Source of the DNA: Dendrolimus kikuchii
Taxonomy: Eukaryota > Arthropoda > Insecta > Lepidoptera > Lasiocampidae
Length of the DNA: 64,000 nt
Direction: 5' to 3'
Assembly (NCBI GenBank): GCA_019925095.2
Contig: CM034402.1
Location: forward strand, 6,459,501 to 6,523,500
How positions within the stretch are numbered: the stretch's first letter is position 1; every line of letters begins with the position of its first letter. The notes below the pieces were generated by a model, which worked only from the letters and a program-made list of their open reading frames with translations, had not been told where the DNA came from and searched no databases. This document shows, piece after piece, positions 35,780-48,119 of this stretch. Position numbers and translations under genes: made by a program.

Positions 35780-38150
35780 ATCGAGCAATCTACAGTTCAC
35801 TGCCTCTCCAGGAAAGTAATATCCATACAGTTCTTCACAAGTGGTATTATTAGACTTCTTTGAAAAATCAATTACCCTAATCAAATCGATTCAAAAAATC
35901 AGGTACACTAGGTACTTATATATTATGATATAATGATACCAATCAATAGTGTAGCTTGTAAGGATCGATTTCAGTGAAGGAATGTCAAATGGATGTAAGG
36001 AAAAGGGTTGACTTTTAACAAATTGTTTTTTTCTCCCTCTCCTAACAAACAATGTTGTCAAGGTTTGATTTTGTATTTAATGTTTACTATTTTATATATT
36101 TTTTTGCGCTTAGAAATATTATTTATTAATTGAGATAAGTAATACAAGGATTATACTAAACTATCTTAAAAATTAAACTACACTATAACAAAACACTTAA
36201 AATCTTATATACTTATTATAAACGTATTTATTAATTATTTTATAAATGATAAAATATTCCGTTTTTACTTTCTGAACCTTTTTTGTTTATTTTATATTAC
36301 TTTTGTTTCTTTCTTTATTTCTTATTCTAATGCATGGTTTTATCTACTATATACCTATTACTACTGCTTCTTAAGGGATTACAGGTAGAATAACATGACT
36401 CATAAATTAGGATTACTCAAATTTAAGTTTTGTGTACAATGAACGCATGGTATTGAATTATAAATTACACCAAGCTCTTGTGAAGTTTATGCAATGTGTG
36501 TGACATTAGAACATGGAGTAGGGGACATAAAATGTACCGGCCCACGGGAACTATTCGAGTTAACTTACTGTAGAGTTTATAAATGTTTCTTTCAACAAAA
36601 CCGTATCCCGCGGCGATGATCAGCAACTTAATGTTCATACGACTTCCGACTGGATAAAGTGGAAAGCGAATGATTGCCTAGTGGAAGTCTAGCTTAAGCC
36701 TTTAGAGATTTCAATAAAGTCGTAGTTTAATATTTTGAGCAATTTAATGCTGTGTGTATGCTGCTGTGACTCTTCGTACGGGACTTGGTCTTTGTTATAA
36801 TGTCTTTTAAACCCTGCAAAATATAAAAATGAAACTTAAACGAAGAAATTAATTGAAATTCCTGTTTGTGTTTTACTATCTACGCTCTCGAGGTCCATAA
36901 CTTTTATTTTAATTTATTGTATATTATTATGCTAAGAAAGTTACACACTGTTTTATTAGTTGTGTTTATACAGACTCATTCTTATAATATTGGTGTGTTA
37001 ATTACATATCGCACCCATAGAATTATAGAGACCTAATTCAAAATATGAAGTTATTCAATTTTTTATGCAATAGTTACTTAAATCCAATGACTCAAAATTT
37101 AGGTTTAGGTCTATATAACTTTAAGGTTGCGATATGCACTTAATCAATATTATTAGCGTTTTACACGTTATTACGTTAGTTATTATAATTTTATAAGGCG
37201 CTAATATTTAAGTCTGTATGTGTTTATTGTAAGCTAATTCAATATTTCTTTGTTTTCTTTAGCTACCCATCAAAATCTGTCTTTAGCTTTTAATTAGCGT
37301 AATCTTTCTATAACCCAGCGCAAAAAGGTTTTCGTTAAAAATTGTTTTTTTGTTATTTACCTCATGTAAAATTATACGCTGTACACTTACGAGTACTTAT
37401 AGGTAATTTGCAATTTTTTTAGTGTTAAACTTTTCAACTAAAACTGGTACTAACCTATAAAAATCACTAAATTTACGATAAATTTGTACGCTTTATTATG
37501 TCCTTATCACTGATGACATCCGTTGCATTAGACTTAAACAATCGATGTATCATCATGATCGCTAGATTGGGTGAAAATTTTACCAGAACTCATTGTAATA
37601 ACGAAATATTGCCCAATTCATTGCGATTACTGTCTCTCAGATACAAATATGGACGCAAACATAACAAAGGTAATATCATACATTTTTGAAATAGGCCCAA
37701 AATAAAATGCTCCTTGGCTTTTTTGCTAAGAAAGTTATCAAAAACTAACGAGAATCCGAATCGAATACTATAACGGGCGTGATCCTATTATAAGGGGGTA
37801 CCTATTGGACGCTTTCGGGGATTGGCTTGTAGTCTAAATGTTAATGCCGCAGACCAAGGGACAATACTATGCAAATACTAGTCAGATATTGGGCCCGTAA
37901 TGTATGCGGGGGCCAATAACAGAGCGGCTCACTCCGCGGAACTAATACCCGTGTTACCTGAATTAGGGTTGCTCGAGTTTTTATAACAGTTTGGGTAGTG
38001 TCGACATTCTCAAAGCCCCAACACTTAATACATCCCTGTATACATTTCTGTAATGATTCATAGATTTAGAGCTTAAATGGGCCAGGCACCAGTATCACAC
38101 TCTCACATTGTCTAATATAATCATTATAAAGTTATACACACGACGCGGTG
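35780..38150. other. No gene seen
   Basis: Mostly very AT-rich. A moderately GC-rich patch at 37780-38000 (GGGGGTACC, GGGCCCG, GCGGGGGCC) is possibly an old repeat. The frame at 37498-37689 shows no domain. Confidence 0.45.
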
Positions 38151-38329
38151 CGGTGGATTAATTTTGAGCACTTATTTAAATAGTTTCGAGTAGAAACTTT
38201 TTAGTTCGTATGCGTGCGTATCGGGCGAGTTTTGCAACGACTCTTTTTGGAACGGAAGCGGATAGAGGGGGGAGATTTTGAGTACGGAACAGGAAGAAGC
38301 GAACGAATGAATTGTATGGTGCTTACAGC

Positions 38330-38480
38330 GGCGACACCACGGTTTTTGGATATATGGATCTATGGACCTATGGACGTTTGCTTCACCAGGGGCATTGCTA
38401 ACGCGTTGCCGGCTTGTAAGAAATTTTATAACGCCCTTAAAGGACACCATGTCGCAGGACAGAGGAAAAACCTCTGCGAG
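38330..38480 (-). repeat. Possible LINE tail related to family A
   Basis: TATGGACGTTTGCTTCACCA GGGGCATTGCTAACG echoes the CATTTGCAACACC-GGTGC-AATGCG block of family A and the CR1-like LINE tail. Heavily diverged. Confidence 0.35.
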
Positions 38481-38714
38481 ATTTATCAATAAAAAAAGGT
38501 GTCATCAAAGGATTCTAAGTGTTGATCGGAAATATAAGCTACCTCTGTCCATCCATGATTCATTTAAATCCATTCAGTAGCTTTCATGCGATGCTCCAAC
38601 AGTCAGACAAACAAAAATTGTAAAATGTTGCATCTCCGAACTTTCTGTATCAAATTATCCCTCTGATGTTAAATCGTTTAATAAATTCATTGTAGAAACT
38701 CGACCTATCGAAAG

Positions 38715-39060
38715 ATGTTTTTAACCGACTTCCAAAAGGAGGAGGTTCTCAACTTGATGGGTTTTTTTATGTATGTACACCGATTACGCTGAGATTTATG
38801 ATCCGATTTACGTGATTCTTTTTTAGTGCGACGCGGAATCGTTGCCATTTGGTCCCCTAAAACTTTAACATAGTTTGGCCCAGTAGTTTTTATTTTATGA
38901 ACATTTTTTTATGAAAAAAATTTCCGTTCCCGTTTCTTGGGACCTATATTCTTTAAGGCCTACGAAAGGTGTTTCCTGTGGCCTATCCATAGCTAGACAC
39001 TAAAAAGTAAGATATAAAAAAAAACTTCGTTTAAAAAAACCGACTTTAAAAACTAAAAAG
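38715..39060 (+). repeat. Dispersed repeat family F
   Basis: Starts TTTAACCGACTTCCAAAAGG AGGAGGTTCTCAA and includes TATGTACACCGATTACGCTGA and GATCCGATTT, a sequence type I know to be widespread in lepidopteran genomes (probably Helitron-related). Ends in a poly-A-like AAAAAACCGACTTTAAA stretch that repeats its opening motif. Confidence 0.6.
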
Positions 39061-39767
39061 TATAAAATAACTTATATCTAAAGCTATTTTTGATTATAAT
39101 ATCTTATTTTTAATATATATTATTTAAAACATCTTGAAGTTTTTTATATACTATAGAAAAAGATATACAAGACGAATTTTAGTTTATAATCTAGTTTTAT
39201 TGTACCCAAATAACAATAATTAATATTGACTAAAAACTTTCATATTATAAAAAAAATACATAAAATCGCGAGTAACAGTTAATTTAACAAAATGATATTT
39301 CTGATTAATTTATTTGTCTGTGTTTGTTCCTTGTAGTCCTATATCATCCCTAACTTGGAATATCTACTCCATCCAGGATCGTAGGATAAATAAAATGCGG
39401 CTGCTTCTGACATAGTAGTGTATCTATCCGGAAACAGTATAAGGTCCATAATGCTTAAAAATATATTATATACCTTCTGTTATATATTTCTTTTAATATA
39501 AACTTAATTCTTTATTCACGAAACGCTATGCGAGTGAGTATTAAAAATTATACAAAATGTATATAATTTACCTATGAATTTAATTAAATGTACTTCTAGG
39601 AGTAATTTTTTTGGTTTTATATTAATATTAACTACACCTGCTAATAGTTATATTTAATAATTTTAAATTGTGACGACTCGTACGATCTCACCTACCAGCA
39701 TAATTCGAATTGTCAAATTCATAATCGACACGCCAAAAGTGGCCATTTTAAGACTCTATATATACAA

Positions 39768-40489
39768 CTAGCTGTGCTCTCGACGTCGTCCGCGTGGAAT
39801 TTGTTTTCAAAACCCCCCGATTTTGAAACATTCTTCATTGGTGCTCCGCTCCTATTGGTCTTAGCATGATGATATATAGCCTATAGCCTTCCTCGATAAA
39901 CGGGCTATCTAGCACTGAAAGAATTTTTCAAATTCGACCAGTAATTCCTGAGATTAGCGCGTTCAATCAAACAAACAAATAATCTCGTCAGCTGTATATA
40001 TTAGTATGTGCCCGCGACGTCGTCCACGTGGAATTTATTTTCAAAACCACCCGATTTTGAAACATTCTTCATTGGTGTTCCGCTCGTATTGGCCTTAGCG
40101 TGATGATATATAGCCTATAGCCTTCCTCGATAAACGGGCTATCTAGCACTGAAAGAATTTTTCAAATTCGACCAGTAATTCCTGAGATTAGCGCGTTCAA
40201 TCAAACAAACAAACAAACTCGTCAGCTTTATATATTAGTATGTGCCCGCGACGTCGTCTACCTGGAATTTGTTTTCAAAACCCCCCGATTTTGAAACATT
40301 CTTCATTGGTACTCCGCTCCTATTGGCCTTAGCGTGATGATGTATAGCCTAAAGCCTTCCTCGATAAACGGGCTATCTAACACTGAAAGAATTTTCAAAT
40401 CAGACCCGTGCTTCCTGAGATTAACGCGTTCAATCAAACAAACAAACATACAATCAAAGAATCTTTCAGCTTTATATATTAGTGTAAGA
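39768..40489 (-). mobile_element. Three tandem Helitron-like family B units
   Basis: Unit starts at 39773, 40007 and 40241 give an exact 234-bp period twice. Each unit (minus strand) contains TTCAATCAAACAAAC-side GTTTGTTTGATTGAACGCG, AATCTCAGGAATTACTGG, GGCTATAGGCTATATATC and a 3' part GTGGACGACGTCGCGGGCAC. The array opens TCTTACACTAATATATAAAG and closes CAGCTAG at 39768. Units 1 and 2 are more alike than unit 3, which still has the ATCAGACC form. Confidence 0.85.
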
Positions 40490-41190
40490 TAAGATGTACT
40501 CTTTATTTAAGACTTCAGGTCCTGATAAAGCCCGTCTATCTAATCTCAAACGAAAAAAATGTAACAGCAATACTAATATTATTATAATAATGAAAAATAA
40601 ACAACAAGGGCTTCAATAAAACAATCATATGACACAGACTTCATTTTTATTACAAATATTAATTGCACATAAGAATATTTCATACAAAAATATATTCTTA
40701 ATTAAAAAGATTCCCACTAAAACAAACTATAAAACTGCAATACATACATACAGAAATACAAAATATTAAAAATTTCAATTTCACAAAAGCATAATAATAC
40801 ATATTTTCAATAGTACACATAAATTTGCAAATCAGATGTCAAGAAGTTACAAGTAATATTTAATTACATAAATAATCAAGAATGTTTACAATAAATTATT
40901 ACGTTATTTTGCTGTACATTATAATTGACAAGATGTCGAAGCCGAAAAGTTAATAGTCAAGATTAAAATTTTCAAGTAATTTTTATAGATAATTTTGTTT
41001 AATTCAATTATTCCTTAACAATTCAACAATATAACTACCTTCTTATTTACATTTGTGATAGGTAATTATTAAATTCCCCTTTAATTTAATATTAAATGTA
41101 AATCCACCATCATGAAAAATTAAACATTTTGTTTTAAATATCAGTATTACAATAAACTGGTAATTAAATATATTGTTAAAAATCACACGA
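40490..41190. other. No gene seen
   Basis: Very AT-rich, no frames. Confidence 0.5.
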
Positions 41191-41209
41191 GATGATCAAA
41201 ATTCAGGTC

Positions 41210-41613
41210 ACACTGATCGAAACTGGCTCATTTCACCAATAACGGGAATAAGTGGGACACGTTGATCAAAATTTTTATCTACATGATCATAAGTTGGACA
41301 ATGTTGATCAAAATTGGATCATAATTACGACGAAACTTGATAGGTAGACAATAACAAACGACTATAAAATCTTTTTTTACTAGTCACAGAAATTGTAAAA
41401 AAATAGACCACATTGATCGAAAATGAATTATTTCAAAATTATCAGAATTATAGGAACAAGTTGATCAAAAATTTGATCCACTGTGATCATAAAATTTGGA
41501 CAATATTGACCAAAACTGGATCACGCTAATTTAAATACGATCGAACTTACCAAACATCATAGTTGGGTACGTTTGAAAGCTTTTAACATATAACAAACGA
41601 CTGTAAAATCGTT
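41210..41613. repeat. Old tandem duplication rich in TGATCAAA motifs
   Basis: Two diverged halves (41210-41372 and 41410-41613) share, in order, CAC-TTGATCGAAA, AGTTGATCAAAA, TGATCATAA, TTGGACAAT-TTGA-CAAAA, TGGATCA, CGA-CGAACTT and AACAAACGACT-TAAAATC. The palindrome TGATCA recurs several times. Confidence 0.7.
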
Positions 41614-42259
41614 ATTTATCACATTAATTATTATTATTATTATTTATTATTATATAATGTAATATTTTAACGCCAAATAGTAAATTATTTTTGAGACTAT
41701 ACATTATTAGGCGAATTGATAAAATCACCATTATAGTAAACTTTATTTATAACGTTTAAAAAAAAAACCTAGCTCCTAACATATTCCTAAAACCAAAAAA
41801 TATAAATTGAATAATTAAAATTTTACTAATTACAAATTGGTTTATAAATTATATAGGTACGAACTTTACTACTTAAATAATAGTTTAAAAATTATGACAA
41901 GGCGTGTGTTTATACGTAACAGTGATGAACAAATCGAATCATGAATTTTACAATATTTTTTATTATCTTGAACATGTATAATGAGGAAAAATTGTACATT
42001 TGTTTTAAAAACACTATGGTAACATTCGTCCTACAACTATTTATATTATTATACATTATAAGTAAATTAAAGGTTATATAATTGTGACGTCGTTTCCCAG
42101 AGAGACCATTTAATAAAGACATTTGAATTATTCGAGACCTTTTGTCGCATAGACTATGGCTTGGATACGTATATTTACTTCTAAACAAGCATTATTTGCT
42201 GACACAGTTTGAATCAAACCAATATTATTTCTAAATGTTTTTAATGTAGCCATATATAC

Positions 42260-42629
42260 CAGGGGTTCCCAAACTTTTTCAGTTCGCGGCGCACTTAGAA
42301 GTTTAGTGCTTAGTCTCGGCGGCCTCGCTAGTTGAAATAAGCTACAATGACAGGAAGTAGATAGGAACAAAAATTTAAACATGCACAATATTAAGCCAAG
42401 ATTTTATATTTATATACAAGAAAACATTTATTATTAAAGAAAAATAGGAAATAAAATATAACGCAACTTAGCCATTGTGACGTGTGAGCTTGGTGATCTC
42501 CAGATATTTTGTAACTGCAAACACCTAAGTTTAGTTTCTGGAGAATGGTAAACAGGAGCGCCTTACGGCGCCCCTCTTTACTCTTTACGGGGCACCAGGG
42601 CGCCGCGGCGCACTCTTCGGCAACCCCTG
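42260..42629. mobile_element. hAT-type non-autonomous element with 8-bp target duplication
   Basis: Ends CAGGGGTTCCCAAAC and CAGGGGTTGCCGAAG (inverted, 12 of 15 match). The 8-bp ATATATAC lies on both sides (42252-42259 and 42630-42637), diagnostic of hAT transposition. The 370-bp interior is GC-rich near both ends (GCGGCGCACT in direct orientation) and has no transposase. The small open frame across it is spurious. Confidence 0.9.
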
Positions 42630-42783
42630 ATATATACCATATGCAATAAGTCTATGAAAAGAATTACTAATTTGAGCGAACTACAGAAAATTAAACACAA
42701 CTTCCAAAATGAGTTTTGAAAAAGTACTGCATAAAGGATATTTATAAAGCTGAATATTTAACACGCGATTTAAAAACTAAGGC

Positions 42784-42925
42784 ACGTATTCTAGAGCCAT
42801 CGAGAGCTATTTGGAATGAATTTTCTAGAGCGCATGACTCACTCACACTCGACATTTCAATTTAACCAATTCTACATTCGAATCTTGGTTTAAATTTTTA
42901 TATTGTTCTAGAATACAGTTCTACA
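42784..42925. mobile_element. Possible small MITE
   Basis: GTATTCTAGA near 42787 and TCTAGAATAC near 42907 form inverted ends around about 130 bp, with a further TTCTAGAGC inside. No target duplication defined. Confidence 0.35.
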
Positions 42926-44500
42926 TTTCACTTTAATATGTGACGAAGCTCTTTTATACACCCTATTCTCGTTATACCTTAAGTACATACAATTACGAGC
43001 TGACAATCTCTTTAAGAAAGCCTACATCAAAAGATGGCGCTAATAGTTATTGTTTATTTTTGATTTATTCATTCTGAAAAATATATATTTCAAAGAAATC
43101 ATCGACAGAAATGTATTTTACATATTTTTAGATTACTGGGAGATTGTCATCGTTTGTCTATATCCACACTAAGTGAAACTTAAATCTTAAGAGTCCTTCG
43201 TACTTTAACAGTAGAAACACTAAAGTTTATTAATTTAATTAATTCCATTGTAAACATGAGTAATATTTTAATTCATGCACAAAGTGTATCAGCAAACAAT
43301 TAACAAATTAAATAATTACATAACGTCCCGTTATATCACAATTTAAAACGCTTGGGGCGCCCTCTTCTTTTAACGAACAACTTGTTCATAAACTTAAAAT
43401 TTAAACCTACTGTAACATAAATAAACACAGAAGTTGTTGTTGGAACAAAATGTAGAAACAGGCGCATTCAGTGATTAACGCGACACGAACACTTAAGCGA
43501 GACTCGCCCGGGCAGATTCATTTAGAGCAGCGGATAGTATATCGTGCTTAATCTATAGAATCAGTGCAAAACTGTTATATAGTACACAAAATCCATACTA
43601 AATATTCAGAGAGTTGGTACTGATAAACTTCAAATAACAGCAATTAAGTATTACTTTGATGTTAAACCTTGTATTTAGTGTAACTATGTATAATAGAAAC
43701 ATGACATAGTTACGAAAATGCCAATTATTCCAGGCAAAATTATTTATAAATTTAAATACGCTATATACTATTTGTATTATAAGGTTTATGAGTTGCCTAG
43801 TGAACTCAGACTATAAGTGCCGATATCAGCGTCGGTTAATCCCGGTAAGCGCTTTAGATTGGCACTGCTGCTGATTTCTATTTAGTTAAGTTCCTTTTCA
43901 ATGTAAACAAATTTCCATACATCTGCGTAAGCCTATACGCTTGTGGCTGTTTCAACAACTTGTTCTATGTAAAACTTCTGTGTGTATTCTATTTGTGCAC
44001 GTTCCTAATTTTAACATAACGAGTTCTAAGAATGGAAGAGTTTCCACAGTTTCAAGTGAACCTCTGTGGTAGTGGTGAAGCTTTAACACCTCACTGTAAC
44101 AGTCTGGATGTTATATATAATATTTTTTATCCAGTATCTACATGTATACATATATGGTAGAACTTAGTGAAAGTTTCTTTTTGATACATTATAAGCAATA
44201 GATGCAGTGTTTTCATTCTTAGACAACGTTATAAAATATTACTAAATTTTAAGTCCCCATAGACGTAGATGATTAAATATGGTTTGCGGCATCTAGCGAA
44301 GCGTACTGCATAACAAATATTATTTTCATTTCTTCAAAGTGAAATTTATTTCATACCAACGATGTTCTCATAAACTTTATGTCTTAAGTAATTTATTGCA
44401 TTTAAAAAAGAAAACTTGTCGAGCAAAAGAATTACGTTATTTTCTTATATATACATACATCACTTTGAGAATATTGTATTAAGATTCAGTTTAAACATTT
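42926..44500. other. No gene seen
   Basis: AT-rich; no frames or repeats recognised. Confidence 0.5.
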
Positions 44501-44508
44501 ATTATGTA

Positions 44509-45628
44509 CTAGAGTTTACCCCGCGGCTGCGCCGCGGGTCAACCTCTAGTGCGTATCTCTTGTTTAAAAAGCAAGTGGTACAGGTTACATTTTATTAAAT
44601 TTGTATGCCCCGAAAGGGTTATATCGCCAACTATACCACACCCGTCTGTCTATATGTAAACTACATAAATGACAAAACTTGACAAAAATGACAAAATAGA
44701 TAACATCGTCCAAGTGGACCAACTGGACCCAGTGGATCCAGTGGACAAAAAGGACCTAAGTGGACCCTAAGTGGACCCAGTGGACCGAGTGGACCGAGTG
44801 GACCGAGTGGACCGAGTGGTCCAAGTGGACCAAGTGGACCCAGTGGACCAACTGGACCCAGTGGACCGAGTGGACCGAGTGCACCGAGTGGACCGAGTGG
44901 ACCGAGTGGACCGAGTGGACCGAGTGGACCGAGTGGACCGAGTGGACCGAGTGGACCGAGTGGACCGAGTGGACCGAGTGGACCGAGTGGACCGAGTGGA
45001 CCGAGTGGACCGAGTGGACCGAGTGGACCGAGTGGACCGAGTGGACCGAGTGGACCGAGTGGACCGAGTGGACCGAGTGGACCGAGTGGACCGAGTGGAC
45101 CGAGTGGACCGAGTGGACCGAGTGGACCGAGTGGACCGAGTGGACCGAGTGGACCGAGTGGACCGAGTGGACCGAGTGGACCGAGTGGACCGAGTGGACC
45201 GAGTGGACCGAGTGGACCGAGTGGACCGAGTGGACCCAGTGGACGAAATGGATAAAATCACAAAACCTGTCCTAGTTTCCGGGATAAACTTTACATAAAT
45301 CTATCCCAAAATGTATCCCATTATCCGGGATAAAAAGTATCTCTTGGCCACTCTCGGTATTCAAATTATATATGTACCGAGTTTCAGCCAAATCGGTCCA
45401 ATAGTTTTTCCATAAAAGGATAACAAACAAAAAGACAAATATACTTTTATCCCGGAAACTATCCCATTTTCCGGGATAAAAAGTATCCTATGTTCATTCT
45501 CGGCATCGAAAATATATATATACTGAGTTTCAGCCAAATCGGTCCAGTAGTTTTTACGTGAAAACGGAACAGACAGACAGACAGACAGACAGACAGAGTT
45601 ACTTTCGCATTTATAATATTAATAGGGA
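44509..45628 (-). mobile_element. Helitron (non-autonomous) carrying a 9-bp minisatellite, copy 2
   Basis: Inverted relative to copy 1. On the minus strand it begins TCCCTATTAATATTATAAAT (after A) and ends with hairpin CCCGCGGC-GCA-GCCGCGGG, 11 nt, CTAG, before T: all three Helitron criteria and A/T insertion. It lacks the SINE of copy 1 and its minisatellite is far more uniform. The (GTCT)n run and the GACCGATTTGGCTGAAACTC blocks are shared. Confidence 0.9.
44710..45240. repeat. 9-bp minisatellite, homogenised GGACCGAGT units
   Basis: About 50 nonamers. From about 44886 to 45230 the unit GAGTGGACC repeats with no change, about 38 times. The left edge keeps variant units (GTGGACCAA, GTGGACCCA) like those of copy 1. 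Because 9 is a multiple of 3, long Trp-Thr-Glu, Asp-Arg-Val and Ser-Thr-Arg frames appear on both strands; none is a gene. Confidence 0.97.
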
Positions 45629-47990
45629 TTATTTCGAATCATTTATGTACGTAAAATCGTCTATGTAACGGAACTTAAATTGCAGCAAGTATCATATTAA
45701 ATTACCTTAAATGTATTTATCAATTATCTGAATTTAAAACATTCAAGTAAAATGTATAACGTAGCATATAATTACTTTTTGTGACATTGGTGATGTAATC
45801 TTATACGTCGTTATTGATTTAAATAATTGTGACTTTTGTGGATAAATTGGATAGATTTTATATAATCACGATTTGAACTAAATTGTATCAATATAACAGT
45901 GATTTCAATAAACATCACATTCCCAATGACGTGATCGTAAATGGTCCTGGGATCATTTGAGAAAGATTTTATCTCCGTATAATATAACTAAGCAGTTGTG
46001 ACCAAAATTTAATAATTACGATTATATCTTAAGCTACTTCTTATCCTTTAGGATTGTTTCTTTCCAAATGATACACAGTAAATACTCCATTAACATTAAC
46101 ATTAATATAATCAATTTGAAAATGAACACTGATGCCATTTTGGCTTTGTCTAAGAACTTATAGAATAAGACAACGCTGGATTGTAATTAAACATGTGTAA
46201 TTATAATTATAGCACTCAGACAGACGATTCATCAACTTAAAGAGCAATTGAAAGGGTCTTGAATATTTTGTTACGGACATACATACATATAGTCCGCTGT
46301 ATTTCTTTCAAAACAGTTGCCTTGCACTTTGTCATTACGGATCACCTATTTACTACATCAAAAGCCAGCCACTAGCACAAGTTTGATAGCTTATTCATAT
46401 CCTATTGATTCATAAAAAAATTTTGGGTGGACGCTACTTTGAAAAAAAGATGGCGAGCAGTAAACAGGACAAAATATCCAAAATGTTTTTTTTTCGTAAT
46501 AACCCTTTCTACACATATACTGTCATCAGAATAATGTGACAGTAATAGTGAACAAATAGAAATTCATGTATCCTTCTTATTTTTCAAATGATTTTACTGT
46601 GTATCGATTGAAAATATTTCTCTATAACCAGATACCGTCAGCAACAAAAGTTATTCTATTCACTTACGTCTAATGGTAAGTTTTGTTATTAGAAAACTTT
46701 CGTTACCGACTATTGATGCGACTCGAATCACTTTTTTAACAGAATACAGCCGACAAATATTTCAACTAGATGACGCTGTGGTTTATATATTGATTAATAA
46801 TAACTATTCAGGTTCTGAAAAGAAATAAACGCATACTTTGCATAATTATGTGCATACTGCATGTGTTAAAAAGACTTAATATCCTGTACATAAATGTATC
46901 AGACTGAGTAGTTGATATTAATGGCAAGAAAAATTGACACAAACACAAGACAGAATGAAAACTAATACGCTTTAAAAATTCATAATACAGACAAGATCCA
47001 GTTCGCCTTCTGGAGAGAAGAAGAAATGTATTTGGTGATTTAATAGCACATATGTATATTTATTTCATACCAAAACCTTATAAAAACTGTATACAAATTA
47101 ACTCACTACGACGACATTTATTTGCCCGAATAAGATTATGATCAGAACCTCTTCAGTAAATTGGATGGATGTGTGAGAATTTCAAGATTAAATGAATCAA
47201 TTATTCGCAGAATCTATTGTATAAATGTATTCACTTTTACACAGAATTGAAGAGAGGTAAATTGACAAGTTTCGTTTAATATTATAATATAAAAACATTA
47301 TGTATGTCTCATACATTGGTGTCGACTAAAGTGAATTTTGAACGAGCCGCATCATTAATACAGACTGTTCAACTAAGACTTACTTCTAGAATCACAGCTC
47401 GCGCTATGTGGAATGTACCAGGAGTGGTTTTCGTTCTATTCCATGATCAGTTTTCTCGCTCCCTCCTATGGTGTGGAGAACACGTGAGGGCAGGACGGTG
47501 ACTTCTTCGTCCGTACAAGCGAGACGGGTATAGTCGATGCCGCGTGATCGTTTCGTTGGCTCCTCGGGTCGGCTACGCCACTGGGAATTAATAAAATGTA
47601 ATTTAAAAAATGTATTTAGATACTTCGGTCCATATTTTAAAAAAATCACAAGAATTTGTTACACAAGAACTTAAATAAGAAATTCTACGCTTGATGTGAT
47701 AATTGGTCAAATTTTAAAAAAGGTACTACAATACGTGAGGACCACACTACATTTCAATTTAATCGATTTTAGCCATCATATTTTATCAACTATTCATAAG
47801 TAAATGCTGCATGATCAATTTCATCGATTACAATTTAAGTGCTGCCAGCTTACATATACTTTTTTAGGGTTTCATTCAAATTTCTCTCATACACTTATTT
47901 CATGAACCACCTTTTATCCATTCTCTCTATATTCCCAAGCCGCCTCTACATATTTAGGTAGGTATCTCTACATTGTGATACATTGGCATA
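45629..47990. other. No gene supported; one unexplained GC-richer unit at 47304-47590
   Basis: AT-rich throughout except 47304-47590, which has open frames on both strands (minus: SQWRSRPEEPTKRSRGIDYT and so on). I do not recognise it; it could be a repeat fragment or an isolated exon. Confidence 0.4.
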
Positions 47991-48017
47991 ATTGATATCT
48001 ACATACATACATACATA

Positions 48018-48110
48018 CATAACTTCACGCCAGTTCCCTTGCGGGGTAGGCACGAACAACAGAGCGCCATTTAGGCCCATTCTTACACACCTGACTTGCT
48101 TCTTTGACAT
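48018..48110 (-). mobile_element. RTE-like LINE 3' fragment (copy 4, very short)
   Basis: AACTTCACGCCAGTTCCCTT through CTGACTTGCTTCTTTGACAT equals the last about 90 bp of the 6601 copy, next to a (TACA)n tail (48000-48021). Confidence 0.82.
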
Positions 48111-48119
48111 AATTGATAT

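Noticed and set aside
42128..42388. Minus-strand frame of 86 codons
   Set aside because: It spans the left end of the hAT element and its flank; no domain.
44710..45240. CRISPR-like array
   Set aside because: Direct 9-bp repeats without spacers in an insect genome; no cas genes.
44760..45298. Long open frames of repeated Trp-Thr-Glu, Asp-Arg-Val or Ser-Thr-Arg
   Set aside because: They exist in several frames on both strands only because the 9-bp minisatellite unit is a multiple of three and lacks stops. The array sits inside a Helitron.
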